Shown here piece after piece: positions 36,163-45,033 of a DNA stretch of 64,000 nucleotides. The stretch comes from Shimia abyssi (GTDB lineage: Bacteria > Pseudomonadota > Alphaproteobacteria > Rhodobacterales > Rhodobacteraceae): the NCBI RefSeq assembly GCF_003014475.1, contig NZ_PYGJ01000001.1:682001-746000 (forward strand), read 5' to 3'. A program made the position numbers and the translations under genes. The notes beneath the pieces were generated by a model. The model saw only the letters and a program-made list of their open reading frames with translations, was not told the DNA's origin and did no database searches. The stretch's first letter is position 1. Each line of letters begins with the position of its first letter.

Positions 36163-36702
36163 ATGACCACCGTTCTTCACATCGACGCATCTGCTCGCTT
36201 TGCCGATAGCGCATCTCGTCAGGCCTCAGCCAAAATTGTGGCCGATCAAAACGCAGACACCGTCATTCGCCGCGATCTGACATCGGGCCTTCCCTTTTTA
36301 GACGAAACTTTCGTCGCAGCCACTTTCACTCCCCCAGAAAGCCGCACCGACGATCAAAACGCATCGCTCGCAATGTCGGACACATTGGTTGGCGAATTAC
36401 AAGCCGCCGACACAATTGTCATCGGCACGGCCATGTATAATTTTGGTCTGCCCGCCGTACTCAAAGCATGGATCGACCAGATCGCCCGCGCCGGCGTGAC
36501 ATTTACCTATACGGAAAACGGCCCCAAAGGCCTCCTGACCGGCAAAAAGGCGATTGTGACAATTGCATCCGGGGGCACACAGCTCGGGTCCGATATGGAT
36601 TTCGCCTCAAACTACATCCGCTTTGTTCTGGGGTTTGTCGGCATTACCGACGTGACCATCCCGGACAAAGACGGTAATTCAGTCGAAACGCTGGCCGCAT
36701 AA
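36163..36702 (+). CDS. azoR: FMN-dependent NADH:quinone/azo reductase
   Basis: A flavodoxin-fold enzyme of 179 residues that reduces quinones or azo compounds by two electrons. Visible are HIDASARFADSASRQ (phosphate-binding loop), MYNFGLPAVLKAWIDQ and ASGGTQ. It is about 15-20 residues shorter than the enteric AzoR. AAAAAAGGAC precedes the ATG. It sits with doxX downstream and a divergent LysR gene, an arrangement typical of oxidative or electrophile stress modules. Confidence 0.87.
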   Translation: MTTVLHIDASARFADSASRQASAKIVADQNADTVIRRDLTSGLPFLDETFVAATFTPPESRTDDQNASLAMSDTLVGELQAADTIVIGTAMYNFGLPAVLKAWIDQIARAGVTFTYTENGPKGLLTGKKAIVTIASGGTQLGSDMDFASNYIRFVLGFVGITDVTIPDKDGNSVETLAA

Positions 36703-36723
36703 TCACAAATTCGGAGAGAGATC

Positions 36724-37071
36724 ATGCAGAAATACCTGCTCATCGTTGTCAAGGCCCTGCTCACACTGGCCTTCGCCGCAGCTGGTTTCTTCAAATTGAC
36801 CGGCCACGAAATGATGGTCGCCGCGTTCGAGGGCGTCGGTGTGGGCCAATGGTTCCGCTATGTCACCGGCCTGATCGAAGTCGGCGCGGCCATCGCCCTT
36901 TGGGTTCCCGGCAAACAGTTCTTTGCCGCTGGCACGCTGGTCGTCACCATGGTTGGCGCGATTCTCACCCATATCGTGCTGATTGGTGGCTCATTTCTTC
37001 CAGCACTCGTCCTCGGTTTACTCGCAGCCTACACGCTCTATTCGTACCGAGATCAAAGCCCGATGGCTTAA
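36724..37071 (+). CDS. DoxX-family membrane protein
   Basis: A 115-residue protein with four transmembrane helices (about 5-22, 42-62, 68-86, 92-108). The DoxX-like pattern AAAGFFKLTGHEMM... is at the start. The function of this group is undefined; members are often next to quinone reductases. It is 21 bases after azoR with GGAGAG as ribosome-binding site, so it is co-transcribed. A terminator follows immediately. Confidence 0.82.
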   Translation: MQKYLLIVVKALLTLAFAAAGFFKLTGHEMMVAAFEGVGVGQWFRYVTGLIEVGAAIALWVPGKQFFAAGTLVVTMVGAILTHIVLIGGSFLPALVLGLLAAYTLYSYRDQSPMA

Positions 37072-37072
37072 G

Positions 37073-37106
37073 AAAAAAGGGCGCCTCCCAACCTAGGCGC
37101 CCTTTT
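37073..37106. terminator. Bidirectional intrinsic terminator between doxX and phyH-like gene
   Basis: AAGGGCGCCT-CCCAACCT-AGGCGCCCTT with an A run before and TTTTC after, so it can stop both convergent transcripts. Confidence 0.9.
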
Positions 37107-37108
37107 CG

Positions 37109-37900
37109 TCAAACTTTATACGCATAGTCCGCATCCGGGTCGCGTTCGATATCCGGCGGGAAATTGGCGTGTTTGTCGGCATAGTATTGCGCCCGCTGAT
37201 CACCTTCTGACAGTCGACCATATGTCAGGTACATCGCCCGCCGCGCTGCATCACTGCGATTGGGGGCTGAGCGGTGCGGCGCAAAACTGTCAAAAAACAG
37301 CGCGTCCCCCGGTTGGCAAAAGCAAGTCTCCCATTTGCCACCCGCCACATTTTCGTCAGACAAAGGGGCCCACATCTCGCCCAGCAGTCCCTTGTCATGA
37401 AAACCAGCCATTACCTCTAGTGCGCCGTTCGCTTCAGTTTGCGCGTCCACTGCGACCAGCACAGAAATATGCAAGGATCCATAGCGATCCCAGCCCGCCT
37501 GCATGTCCTGATGCGCTTCAAATCCGCTTGCGCCGGGTTTCTTAAAGTTGATCTTGTCCTTGAACAAAACCGCCTCTTCGTCGAACAGCTGCCCACAGGC
37601 ACCCAACAGGCGATCATCCGCCATGATCTGTGCCATCCCAGCATGATGCGGCTCAAAATTCTCGATCCGGTTCAGCAATCGCCCGCCATCTTCAAGCGCC
37701 TCGAAATACTTCCAGATATCTCCGGCTCGGTCGGCTCGATCTTCCATCTCCTGCACCCAGGCAGTGACTTCGTCCATTTCTCTTGGCGAAAACACGCTCG
37801 GAACGTGAACAAACCCAGTCTGGCGAAACGCCTCAACCTGGTGTGAACTCAAGTATCCCTGCAAACTCAATCTCCTCGCATTCGCGTCGTCAGCTTTCAC
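37109..37900 (-). CDS. Phytanoyl-CoA dioxygenase (PhyH) family protein
   Basis: A non-haem Fe(II)/2-oxoglutarate oxygenase of 263 residues. The iron motif H-x-D is in HQDMQAGW and the distal His in SFAPHRSAPNRS, with Arg downstream for 2-oxoglutarate. Substrates in this family range from fatty acyl-CoAs to ectoine and halogenated or sulfur compounds, so the reaction is unknown. The GTG start at 37900 lies inside the end of the upstream ybaK-like gene (11-base overlap). Confidence 0.84.
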   Translation of the reverse strand: MKADDANARRLSLQGYLSSHQVEAFRQTGFVHVPSVFSPREMDEVTAWVQEMEDRADRAGDIWKYFEALEDGGRLLNRIENFEPHHAGMAQIMADDRLLGACGQLFDEEAVLFKDKINFKKPGASGFEAHQDMQAGWDRYGSLHISVLVAVDAQTEANGALEVMAGFHDKGLLGEMWAPLSDENVAGGKWETCFCQPGDALFFDSFAPHRSAPNRSDAARRAMYLTYGRLSEGDQRAQYYADKHANFPPDIERDPDADYAYKV

Positions 37901-38426
37901 CGATCCACTCAGGTGTCACGCCAATCCGCTCAAAAAACACCAACATATCTTCGCGCTTCATCGCAACAGTGCGATCATTGACCAGCGGATGCATATAGAC
38001 TCGATCCGCGTTGTCAAATGCGCTGTCCATAAAGAACCGAACACCCTTGCTCGAACCGTTGATCATCGCCAAGGGCGTCACCGCGCCAGGTCGGACGCCA
38101 AGATGCTCAAACAAGCGATCCGCAGACCCAAAGCTGAGATTTCCAATCCCCAACTGCGTTCCCAACGCCTTGAGATCAATTTCGCGATCCTGCTCCAGCG
38201 TGACCAGATAGTTGCGCTTCTTTTTGTCGCGCAGATACAAATTCTTGACCCTCAGCGCCTTTTCCCCCGGCACAAACATCATCGTTTCGACCGACTTGGC
38301 ATCTTCAACCGTGCGCAAGGGCACGTGGTCATACAACTCATACCGCAGCCCCCATTCGTCCAACCGGGCAAGCAGCGTGTCGGAACTGATTGGTAGGCTT
38401 TCCTGTCTGTCTACTGATGCATCCAT
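37890..38426 (-). CDS. YbaK/ProX-type aminoacyl-tRNA deacylase
   Basis: A 178-residue editing-domain protein that hydrolyses mischarged aminoacyl-tRNA (Ala-tRNAPro type for ProX). It has the conserved AKSVETMMFVPGEKALRVKNLYL and GAVTPLAMIN stretch of the family, with the catalytic lysine expected in LFLRDKK-like LYLRDKKK. The ATG at 38426 has GGAGAG eight bases upstream; a longer frame to 38498 is rejected. It overlaps the PhyH gene and is divergent from the OYE gene. Confidence 0.85.
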   Translation of the reverse strand: MDASVDRQESLPISSDTLLARLDEWGLRYELYDHVPLRTVEDAKSVETMMFVPGEKALRVKNLYLRDKKKRNYLVTLEQDREIDLKALGTQLGIGNLSFGSADRLFEHLGVRPGAVTPLAMINGSSKGVRFFMDSAFDNADRVYMHPLVNDRTVAMKREDMLVFFERIGVTPEWIGES

Positions 38427-38539
38427 ATCTGCTCTCCATTGGCTAGGCGGTTCACTTCTGCCCCCTTGTTCAATTCGCTGCAAGACCGCCTGATACAAAA
38501 CGCTACCCGCGCTTCAAGACCGCTGTTAGGGTCGCATTT

Positions 38540-39844
38540 ATGTCAAACACTTCCCTGTCTCAGCCTCTCACGCTGCCTTGTGGCGTCACGCTTTCTAATC
38601 GCCTCAGCAAAAGTGCTATGACAGAGGCGATGGCCAACAAGCATGACGCCCCGACAGAAAAGCACATCAACCTTTACCGCCGATGGGCAAAAGGTGGCCT
38701 TGCGGTGCAGGTGACAGGCAATGTGATGATCGATCGTCGATTTCTTGAGCGCCCGGGTAACGTGGTTGTCGAAGATGAACGCGACATCACCGCCCTTTCA
38801 AAATGGGCTGAGGCCGCAAAATCCGAACGCACGCAGGCTTGGGTCCAAATCAGCCACCCCGGCAGACAATGCCCGATGGTGGTGAACGCCCGCCCGCTGT
38901 CACCATCTAACGAAAAGCTCAAAATGCTTGGTTTGTTCGGCAAACCGCGTGCAATGCGTGACACCGATATAAACGATGCGATCCGGCGATACGCGGAAAC
39001 CGCGCGTATTCTGCAAAAGGCCGGGTTTGATGGCGTGCAAATCCACGGCGCGCATGGTTATCTCATCAGCCAGTTTCTCTCTCCCATCACCAATCATCGT
39101 ACGGATTACTGGGGCGGCTCTCTTGAAAACCGAGCGCGTTTTCTGCGCCGCGTCGTTGCGGCGGTTCGTAGAGCCGTCGGGCCTTCATTTCCCGTAGGTG
39201 TCAAATTGAATTCTGCTGACTTCCAAAAGGGCGGTTTCACGTTGGAAGACTGCAAACAAGTTGCTCGCTGGCTCCAGGAAGACAGCATCGATCTGCTGGA
39301 AATATCTGGCGGCACTTACGAGGAAATGAGCTTTGCAACCGCCACCCCGGATGCCCCCCAACGCGACAGCACCAAAGCACGCGAAGCGTTCTTTCTCGAC
39401 TACGCCCGCGAGATTCGCGCAGAAGTGACAATCCCAATCATGGTCACTGGCGGCTTTCGCAGCCGCGCCGCGATGCAACAAGCACTGATAGAAGACGGTA
39501 TCGACATGATCGGCCTCGCCCGCCCCCTCTGCGTGCATCCTGATGGCGCCGCTGACCTTATTAACGGCGGAACCGACCGTATTGGTATATCAGAAGACGG
39601 ACTGACACTCGGCACGGGAACATGGGGTGTGAACGCTCAAAACTGGCTGATCAACCTCACCAATACCGTTGCGCGCGTTGAATATTACGTCTGGCAAATG
39701 GATCGCATGGCCGCCGCCCGCGAACCCTCTAAGCGGGAAACCAAAAATGCGCTCGGGCTGATGCTGGGGTATTTGGGCAAAAGCATGTTTCGCGCAATGA
39801 TCCGCAAGCCGTTTGCAAGGCGCTCAAAGACCAACACCGCTTGA
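38540..39844 (+). CDS. NADH:flavin oxidoreductase, Old Yellow Enzyme family
   Basis: A 434-residue FMN enzyme with TIM-barrel fold. The diagnostic segment HGAHGYLISQFLSP with TDYWGGSLENRARF is present, as are GVQIHG and the C-terminal phosphate loop VTGGFRSR. There is no C-terminal FeS/NADPH domain, so it is a single-domain enoate reductase-like protein. The electrophilic substrate is unknown. Confidence 0.9.
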   Translation: MSNTSLSQPLTLPCGVTLSNRLSKSAMTEAMANKHDAPTEKHINLYRRWAKGGLAVQVTGNVMIDRRFLERPGNVVVEDERDITALSKWAEAAKSERTQAWVQISHPGRQCPMVVNARPLSPSNEKLKMLGLFGKPRAMRDTDINDAIRRYAETARILQKAGFDGVQIHGAHGYLISQFLSPITNHRTDYWGGSLENRARFLRRVVAAVRRAVGPSFPVGVKLNSADFQKGGFTLEDCKQVARWLQEDSIDLLEISGGTYEEMSFATATPDAPQRDSTKAREAFFLDYAREIRAEVTIPIMVTGGFRSRAAMQQALIEDGIDMIGLARPLCVHPDGAADLINGGTDRIGISEDGLTLGTGTWGVNAQNWLINLTNTVARVEYYVWQMDRMAAAREPSKRETKNALGLMLGYLGKSMFRAMIRKPFARRSKTNTA

Positions 39845-40029
39845 CTCCAAGCCCCATTGGGTCTATCCGCCCCTCACATTCCGGAAGTCCGTCAAGCTTC
39901 CGGTCCCATGGCCTTTGGCCGGGATCGACCCCCGTTAGCGAGTTTCGCCCACGGGGGACATTGGCGTTTGGGCGGTCCGCTCATATGTTTGGGCCAGATA
40001 TGTAACGGGCGATAAAGGAGCCGGTAGCG
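39845..40029. other. Intergenic region with two stem-loops before ffh
   Basis: CCGGAAG (39881) pairs with CTTCCGG (39897), and ACCCCCGT (39928) with ACGGGGG (39951). No U-tract follows either. They may be the terminator of the oxidoreductase or a leader of ffh. No gene seen. Confidence 0.4.
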
Positions 40030-41562
40030 ATGTTTGAAAATCTTAGCGAACGCCTCTCTGGGGTCTTTGACCGCCTGACCAAGCAAGGCGCGCTCTCAGA
40101 AGACGATGTAAAAACAGCCCTGCGCGAAGTGCGCGTTGCCCTGCTCGAGGCCGATGTCTCGCTGCCAGTTGCCCGAGACTTTGTCAAAGCGGTTCAGGAA
40201 AAAGCAACCGGTCAGGCCGTGACCAAATCGGTTACTCCCGGTCAGCAGGTCGTCAAGATTGTCCATGACGAGCTGCAAAACGTTCTGGAAGGCGACAACG
40301 AAGAACCCGGCGAACTCAGAATCGACAACGCTCCTGCGCCGATCCTGATGGTTGGCCTTCAGGGCTCTGGTAAAACCACAACCACCGGTAAGCTCGCCAA
40401 GCGCCTGACCGAGAAGAACGGCAAACGTGTGCTGATGGCCTCGCTCGACATCTACCGCCCCGCCGCGATGCAACAGCTCGCCGTGCTCGGGACCCAGATC
40501 GGAGTCGATACGCTGCCCATCGTGGCGGGTGAAAGCGCGGTGCAGATCGCCAAGCGCGCCAAGCAACAGGCCACACTAGGCGGTTATGACGTCTATATGC
40601 TCGACACCGCCGGTCGCCTTCAGATCGACGAAACCCTCATGCAAGAGGTCGAAGATGTGCGCGACGCGGTCAACCCGCGCGAAACACTGCTGGTTGTTGA
40701 CGGCCTGACCGGTCAGGTTGCGGTCGAAGTGGCCGAAGAATTTGACGGCAAAATTGGCATTTCAGGTGTGGTCCTCACCCGGATGGATGGCGACGGGCGG
40801 GGTGGTGCCGCCCTGTCGATGCGCGCCGTCACCGGCAAACCAATCAAATTTGTCGGCCTTGGCGAAAAGATGGACGCGCTCGAAACCTTTGAGCCAGACC
40901 GGATCGCGGGCCGCATCCTTGGCATGGGCGATATTGTCGCGCTTGTTGAAAAGGCTCAGGAAACCATCGAGGCCGAACAGGCCGAACGCATGATGAAGCG
41001 CTTTATCAAAGGCCGCTTCAACATGAACGACATGAAGATGCAGCTTGAACAGATGCAGAAAATGGGCGGCATGGAAGGCGTGATGGGCATGATGCCCGGT
41101 ATGGCCAAGATGGCCAAAGGCGTTCAAGACGCGGGCTTTGACGACAAGATGATCGTCCGCCAGATCGCCATGATCCAATCCATGACAAAGAAAGAACGCG
41201 CCAACCCGCAGCTACTCCAGGCATCGCGCAAAAAACGTATCGCCAAAGGCTCCGGGATGGAGGTTTCCGACCTTAACAAACTTCTGAAAATGCAGCGCCA
41301 GATGTCTGACATGATGAAGAAAATGGGCAAGATGGGCAAAGGCGGTATGTTGAAACAGGCGCTTGGCGGGATGTTCGGCAAAGGTGGCCCCTCGCCCGAA
41401 GAAATGGCCGCGGGTATGGACCCAAAAGAGCTGCAAAAGGCGGCCAAGGCCATGGGCATGAAGGGCGGTCTTCCCGGAGGAAATCTCCCTGGCGGACTCT
41501 CCGGTATGGGCGGCGGTGCAGCTTTGCCTCCCGGCCTCAGCGGATTTGGAAAGAAAAAGTAA
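40030..41562 (+). CDS. ffh: Signal recognition particle protein Ffh (SRP54)
   Basis: The GTPase that binds nascent signal peptides together with the 4.5S RNA at 17.5 kb. Its 510 residues comprise an N domain (1-90), a G domain with GLQGSGKTTTTGKLA (near 112) and DTAGRLQ, and an M domain from about 325 that is extremely Met-rich (repeated MGGMEGVMGMMPGMAKM-like runs). The C-terminal tail is long and Gly/Pro/Met-rich. It heads a run of closely packed genes: the stop is directly followed by the GTG of the first acetyltransferase. Confidence 0.97.
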   Translation: MFENLSERLSGVFDRLTKQGALSEDDVKTALREVRVALLEADVSLPVARDFVKAVQEKATGQAVTKSVTPGQQVVKIVHDELQNVLEGDNEEPGELRIDNAPAPILMVGLQGSGKTTTTGKLAKRLTEKNGKRVLMASLDIYRPAAMQQLAVLGTQIGVDTLPIVAGESAVQIAKRAKQQATLGGYDVYMLDTAGRLQIDETLMQEVEDVRDAVNPRETLLVVDGLTGQVAVEVAEEFDGKIGISGVVLTRMDGDGRGGAALSMRAVTGKPIKFVGLGEKMDALETFEPDRIAGRILGMGDIVALVEKAQETIEAEQAERMMKRFIKGRFNMNDMKMQLEQMQKMGGMEGVMGMMPGMAKMAKGVQDAGFDDKMIVRQIAMIQSMTKKERANPQLLQASRKKRIAKGSGMEVSDLNKLLKMQRQMSDMMKKMGKMGKGGMLKQALGGMFGKGGPSPEEMAAGMDPKELQKAAKAMGMKGGLPGGNLPGGLSGMGGGAALPPGLSGFGKKK

Positions 41563-42087
41563 GTGACCCTTGCCTCGGTCATATCCACGCAGCGTCTCAC
41601 GCTGCGCAGGCCCGATCCTTCGGACCTCCCTGTGCTCACGGCCTTCTACATGGGCCCGCGCAGTGAGTTTGTTGGCGGCCCTTATACCGAGAACCAGTGT
41701 TTCGAAAAACTAGCCGTGTTGCTTGGCCATTGGTTGATCCGTGGCTTTGGCCGTTACGTCATCCAACTGGGCGACAAACCCATCGGCCATGTCGGCCCAC
41801 TCTGCATTGATGCTACCAAAGCCCCAGAGCTTACATGGACGCTGTGGGATGGCACCCAAGAAGGCAATGGATACGCCACCGAAGCCGCCCTTGCGATGCG
41901 CGACCACCTACTGAAAGACCAAAACTGGCCGCTTTTGGAAATCCTCGTCCAGCCTGCCAATTTCGCCTCTGTGCGCGTAGCCGAGAAACTTGGCGCGGCA
42001 CTCACGGAAAAACCGGCGCCCGATTGGTATTCCGGCTGCTTGACCTATGATTTGACCACGGCCTGTTTTGCGGGAGCTTCCGCATGA
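41563..42087 (+). CDS. GNAT N-acetyltransferase, array member 1
   Basis: 174 residues, GCN5-related (RimJ/RimL-like Acetyltransf_3 group). The start is a GTG immediately after the ffh TAA. Family landmarks: TQRLTLRRP near the N-terminus, GHWLIRGFGRYVI, and acetyl-CoA-binding EGNGYATEAA (about residue 109). It is the most divergent of the five copies, with a shorter C-terminus. The acyl acceptor is unknown. It overlaps copy 2 by 4 bases. Confidence 0.88.
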   Translation: MTLASVISTQRLTLRRPDPSDLPVLTAFYMGPRSEFVGGPYTENQCFEKLAVLLGHWLIRGFGRYVIQLGDKPIGHVGPLCIDATKAPELTWTLWDGTQEGNGYATEAALAMRDHLLKDQNWPLLEILVQPANFASVRVAEKLGAALTEKPAPDWYSGCLTYDLTTACFAGASA

Positions 42088-42623
42088 CCGTCCAGACCCT
42101 GACCACCGATCGCCTGATCCTGCGCAAGCCTGACGCGCGTGATACGGACGCCGCCGTGACCTTCTTTCAGTCTGAGCGAGCGTGCTATGTCGGCGGGCCG
42201 TTTTCGTTGGGCGGGGCGTGGCGTCACTTCGCGTCTGAAATTGGCCATTGGGACATTCGCGGCTACGGGCTTTGGGCTGTTGTCCGCAAATCTACACCTG
42301 ACGCCACCGCCATTGGCCTCGTTGGAGCATGGTATCCAGCTGACTGGCCTGAGTTTGAAATCGGTTGGTTGATCTTTGATGCGGCCAATCAGGGTCAGGG
42401 CTTCGCTTTTGAAGCTGCGCGCGCCGCACTAGGTCACGCGTTTACAGACCTGCGGCAACCCACTGTTGTCAGCTATATCGACGCGGAAAACACAGCGTCC
42501 ATCGCATTGGCGGAACGCTTGGGGGCAACACTGGATGCCACTGCACGTCAACCCAAGCCAGAAAAGCCGTGCCTAATTTATCGCCACCCGGTCCCCGCTA
42601 CTGATGTGAGGACCACGGCATGA
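42084..42623 (+). CDS. GNAT N-acetyltransferase, array member 2
   Basis: 179 residues. It shares with the other members TDRLILRKP, the GGPFSLGGAWRHF-type segment, GHWDIRGYGLWAV, the CoA loop GQGFAFEAA, and VSYIDAENTASIALAERLGA towards the end. The 4-base overlaps with neighbours on both sides indicate one translationally coupled unit. It is a paralogue by tandem duplication. Confidence 0.9.
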   Translation: MTVQTLTTDRLILRKPDARDTDAAVTFFQSERACYVGGPFSLGGAWRHFASEIGHWDIRGYGLWAVVRKSTPDATAIGLVGAWYPADWPEFEIGWLIFDAANQGQGFAFEAARAALGHAFTDLRQPTVVSYIDAENTASIALAERLGATLDATARQPKPEKPCLIYRHPVPATDVRTTA

Positions 42624-43150
42624 CCGCGCCCACCCTTACCACATCGCGCCTGACCTTGCGTCACCATCGCCTCGAGGATTTCGAGCCGATGACCAAGCAT
42701 TTTGCATCTGACTGGGCGAAATATATGGGCGGGCCCATTTCTGATGACGAACTCTGGCGCTGGCTTGGTGCCGAAGTGGTCTCTTGGGATTGGCTTGGCT
42801 TTGGCAGCTGGGCGGTTGACCTTACTGCGACGGGCGCGCTGATCGGACAGGTTGGCATCAACAAACCCCCAAGGTTCCCGGAAATCGAGCTAGGCTGGTG
42901 CGTATTCCCTGAGGCCCAGCAAAAAGGCTACGCATTTGAAGCCGCAACCGCCGTGCGCGACTGGGCTTTTGATGTCGCGGGGCATTCTACGCTTGTCAGC
43001 TATATCGACGCCGACAATGCCGCGTCCATCGCACTTGCCGAGCGCCTTGGCGCGCTCCGCGACGACATTGCCGAGCGCCCCGAGCCTGATGACCTCGTCT
43101 ATCGCCATATAGCAGGCGATCGCGACGGCGGGATGGAGGCCTACGCATGA
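42620..43150 (+). CDS. GNAT N-acetyltransferase, array member 3
   Basis: 176 residues. TSRLTLRHH, MGGPISDDELWRWLG, DWLGFGSWAVDL and the CoA loop QKGYAFEAA are visible. The C-terminal VSYIDADNAASIALAERLGA is nearly identical to copy 2, arguing for recent common origin. In copies 2, 4 and 5 the central motif begins GHW; here it is SWDW. Substrate unknown. Confidence 0.9.
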   Translation: MTAPTLTTSRLTLRHHRLEDFEPMTKHFASDWAKYMGGPISDDELWRWLGAEVVSWDWLGFGSWAVDLTATGALIGQVGINKPPRFPEIELGWCVFPEAQQKGYAFEAATAVRDWAFDVAGHSTLVSYIDADNAASIALAERLGALRDDIAERPEPDDLVYRHIAGDRDGGMEAYA

Positions 43151-43695
43151 GCACGACCTTCGCCATCCCCACGCTCGAAACCGATCGCCTGATCCTACGC
43201 GCACATTGCGAAGATGACATCGCGACCGAAAAAGATTTCTTTGCGAGCGACGCTTCTAAGTTTGTTGGCGGCCCGTTGCCCCCGCACCGCGCATGGCGAT
43301 CGATAGCCATGGTGATTGGTCACTGGGCTCTGCGCGGCTTTGGATTCTGGGCGTTGGAAGAAAAAGCGACCGGCACCTACATGGGCCGCGTTGGCCTGTG
43401 GTTCCCTGATGGCTGGTTCGAACGCGAAATCGGCTGGACCCTCATGCCACACGCCACCGGCAAAGGCTATGCCACAGAGGCTGGTTTTGCCGCTCGCGCT
43501 CACGCCTATGAAACGCTTGGCTGGGACACGGCAGTCTCTCAGATTGACCCAATGAATGACGCGTCCAAGGCTGTCGCGAGGCGCCTCGGCGCGATATTCG
43601 AACAGCATTTTGAAGACCCAGAATATGGTACCATCGAAATCTGGCGCCACCCAGGCCCAGACGCGCGCAACTCGTCGACGGGAAAGGGTGTATAA
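43147..43695 (+). CDS. GNAT N-acetyltransferase, array member 4
   Basis: 182 residues. TDRLILRAH, FVGGPLPPHRAWRSIA, GHWALRGFGFWAL, CoA loop GKGYATEAG, then SQIDPMNDASKAVARRLGA. It overlaps copy 3 by 4 bases and shares the A of TAATG with copy 5. The core is clearly homologous to members 2, 3 and 5. Confidence 0.9.
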   Translation: MSTTFAIPTLETDRLILRAHCEDDIATEKDFFASDASKFVGGPLPPHRAWRSIAMVIGHWALRGFGFWALEEKATGTYMGRVGLWFPDGWFEREIGWTLMPHATGKGYATEAGFAARAHAYETLGWDTAVSQIDPMNDASKAVARRLGAIFEQHFEDPEYGTIEIWRHPGPDARNSSTGKGV

Positions 43696-44300
43696 TGGCA
43701 ACGCACAACATCCCTCAGCTCGAAACGCGCCGTTTGATACTACGCGGCCCTGAGCCTGAGGATTACCCGAACTTCAAAGCTACATTCGCATCCTATCGTT
43801 CGCGCTTTATGGGCGGGCCGTTGAGCCCTTATGAATCCTGGATGCTCTATGCCGCCGAAATCGGCCATTGGAACATTCGCGGCTATGGCATGTGGATGAT
43901 CCACGATAAGGCAACAGACGAAACCTATGGCATGGCTGGCGGCTGGATGCCCGCCGGTTGGCCAGAGCGGGAAATCGCCTGGATTATCTGGCCCGAAATG
44001 GCCGGACACGGCTATGCTCTCGAGGCCACTCACGCCGCGCGCACATATTTTTACACCCAATTGGGCTGGGACGGTGCCGTATCCTATCTCGACCCGAAAA
44101 ACCTCGATTCAATCCGCCTTGCTGAACGCCTTGGTGCCGACAAAGACAAATCCGCAGCCTCAGTGGATGGAAATGATGTGGTTTATCGCCACCCAAGCGC
44201 CGCACAGCTGGCCAACAGTCAGATCAACGACGGCATTGAGATGGAAATCAGCCACTACGCCGACCCGATGTTCAAACCGAAAGGATACGCCCTTGACTGA
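43695..44300 (+). CDS. GNAT N-acetyltransferase, array member 5
   Basis: 201 residues, the longest copy. TRRLILRGP, MGGPLSPYESWMLYA, GHWNIRGYGMWMI, CoA loop GHGYALEAT, and VSYLDPKNLDSIRLAERLGA. An extra C-terminal tail of about 25 residues (from NSQINDGIEMEIS) is not in the others. The stop lies inside the first codons of the chorismate mutase gene. Confidence 0.9.
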   Translation: MATHNIPQLETRRLILRGPEPEDYPNFKATFASYRSRFMGGPLSPYESWMLYAAEIGHWNIRGYGMWMIHDKATDETYGMAGGWMPAGWPEREIAWIIWPEMAGHGYALEATHAARTYFYTQLGWDGAVSYLDPKNLDSIRLAERLGADKDKSAASVDGNDVVYRHPSAAQLANSQINDGIEMEISHYADPMFKPKGYALD

Positions 44301-44589
44301 TGCCGTGACCCGCGCCGCTGAGGTGCTGAAAGACCATCGCGACAGCATCGACAGACTCGATGCCATCCTTGTCTACACCTTAGGCGAGCGGTTTAAACAC
44401 ACGCAGGCTGTCGGGAAACTGAAAGCTGAACACGACCTTCCCCCGTCCGATCCAAATCGTGAAGCGAAACAGATCGCGCGGTTAGAAGATCTGGCAAAAC
44501 GGGCCGATCTCGACCCGGAATTCGCCAAGAAGTTCCTGAACTTCGTCATCGCTGAAGTCATTCAGCATCATAAGAAACACCAATCATGA
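44293..44589 (+). CDS. Chorismate mutase, AroQ class
   Basis: It isomerises chorismate to prephenate, the substrate of PheA at 21.4 kb. About 98 all-alpha residues: a first helix with [28 protein letters not shown] containing the catalytic Arg/Lys pattern, then [21 protein letters not shown]. The start is probably TTG at 44293 with AAAGGA seven bases upstream; GTG at 44305 is the alternative. It overlaps copy 5 of the GNAT array by 8 bases. Confidence 0.87.
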   Translation: MTDAVTRAAEVLKDHRDSIDRLDAILVYTLGERFKHTQAVGKLKAEHDLPPSDPNREAKQIARLEDLAKRADLDPEFAKKFLNFVIAEVIQHHKKHQS

Positions 44590-44595
44590 CAATCC

Positions 44596-44625
44596 CGTAA
44601 GTCGGACAAAAATGTCCGACCTACG
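44596..44625. repeat. 30-base palindromic element upstream of rpsP
   Basis: CGTAAGTCGGACA-AAAA-TGTCCGACCTACG: 13-base arms with a single mismatch around AAAA. No T-tract follows on the plus strand. It may be a dispersed palindrome or a regulatory hairpin in the rpsP leader. Confidence 0.6.
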
Positions 44626-44650
44626 AAACGCCATTCAAAGGAGAAACCCC

Positions 44651-45016
44651 ATGGCTATGAAAATTCGTCTCGCGCGCGGCGGCTCGAAAAAACGTCCCTT
44701 CTATCGTGTTGTTGCTGCCGACAGCCGCATGCCACGCGATGGCCGTTTCATCGAGAAGCTGGGCACCTACAATCCACTTCTGCCGAAAGACAGCGAAGAG
44801 CGTGTGAAACTCGACATGGAACGCGTTCAGTACTGGCTCGATCAGGGCGCACAGCCAACCGACCGTGTTGCACGCTTCCTCGAAGCTTCCGGCACGATCG
44901 CCAAGCAAGAACGCGCCAACCCTAAAAAGGGTGAGCCCGGTCAAAAAGCCAAAGACCGCGCCGAAGAAAAAGCCGCCAAAGCAGCTGAAGCTGCCGAAGC
45001 TCCGGCAGAAGACTAA
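44651..45016 (+). CDS. rpsP: Ribosomal protein bS16
   Basis: A 121-residue small-subunit protein. [21 protein letters not shown] is diagnostic. The C-terminal 35 residues form a Lys/Ala/Glu-rich extension beyond the core, common in alphaproteobacteria. The ATG at 44651 has AAAGGAGAA eight bases upstream. It begins the ribosomal block and follows the palindrome. Confidence 0.98.
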   Translation: MAMKIRLARGGSKKRPFYRVVAADSRMPRDGRFIEKLGTYNPLLPKDSEERVKLDMERVQYWLDQGAQPTDRVARFLEASGTIAKQERANPKKGEPGQKAKDRAEEKAAKAAEAAEAPAED

Positions 45017-45033
45017 GTCAGGGCACGCCCGGA

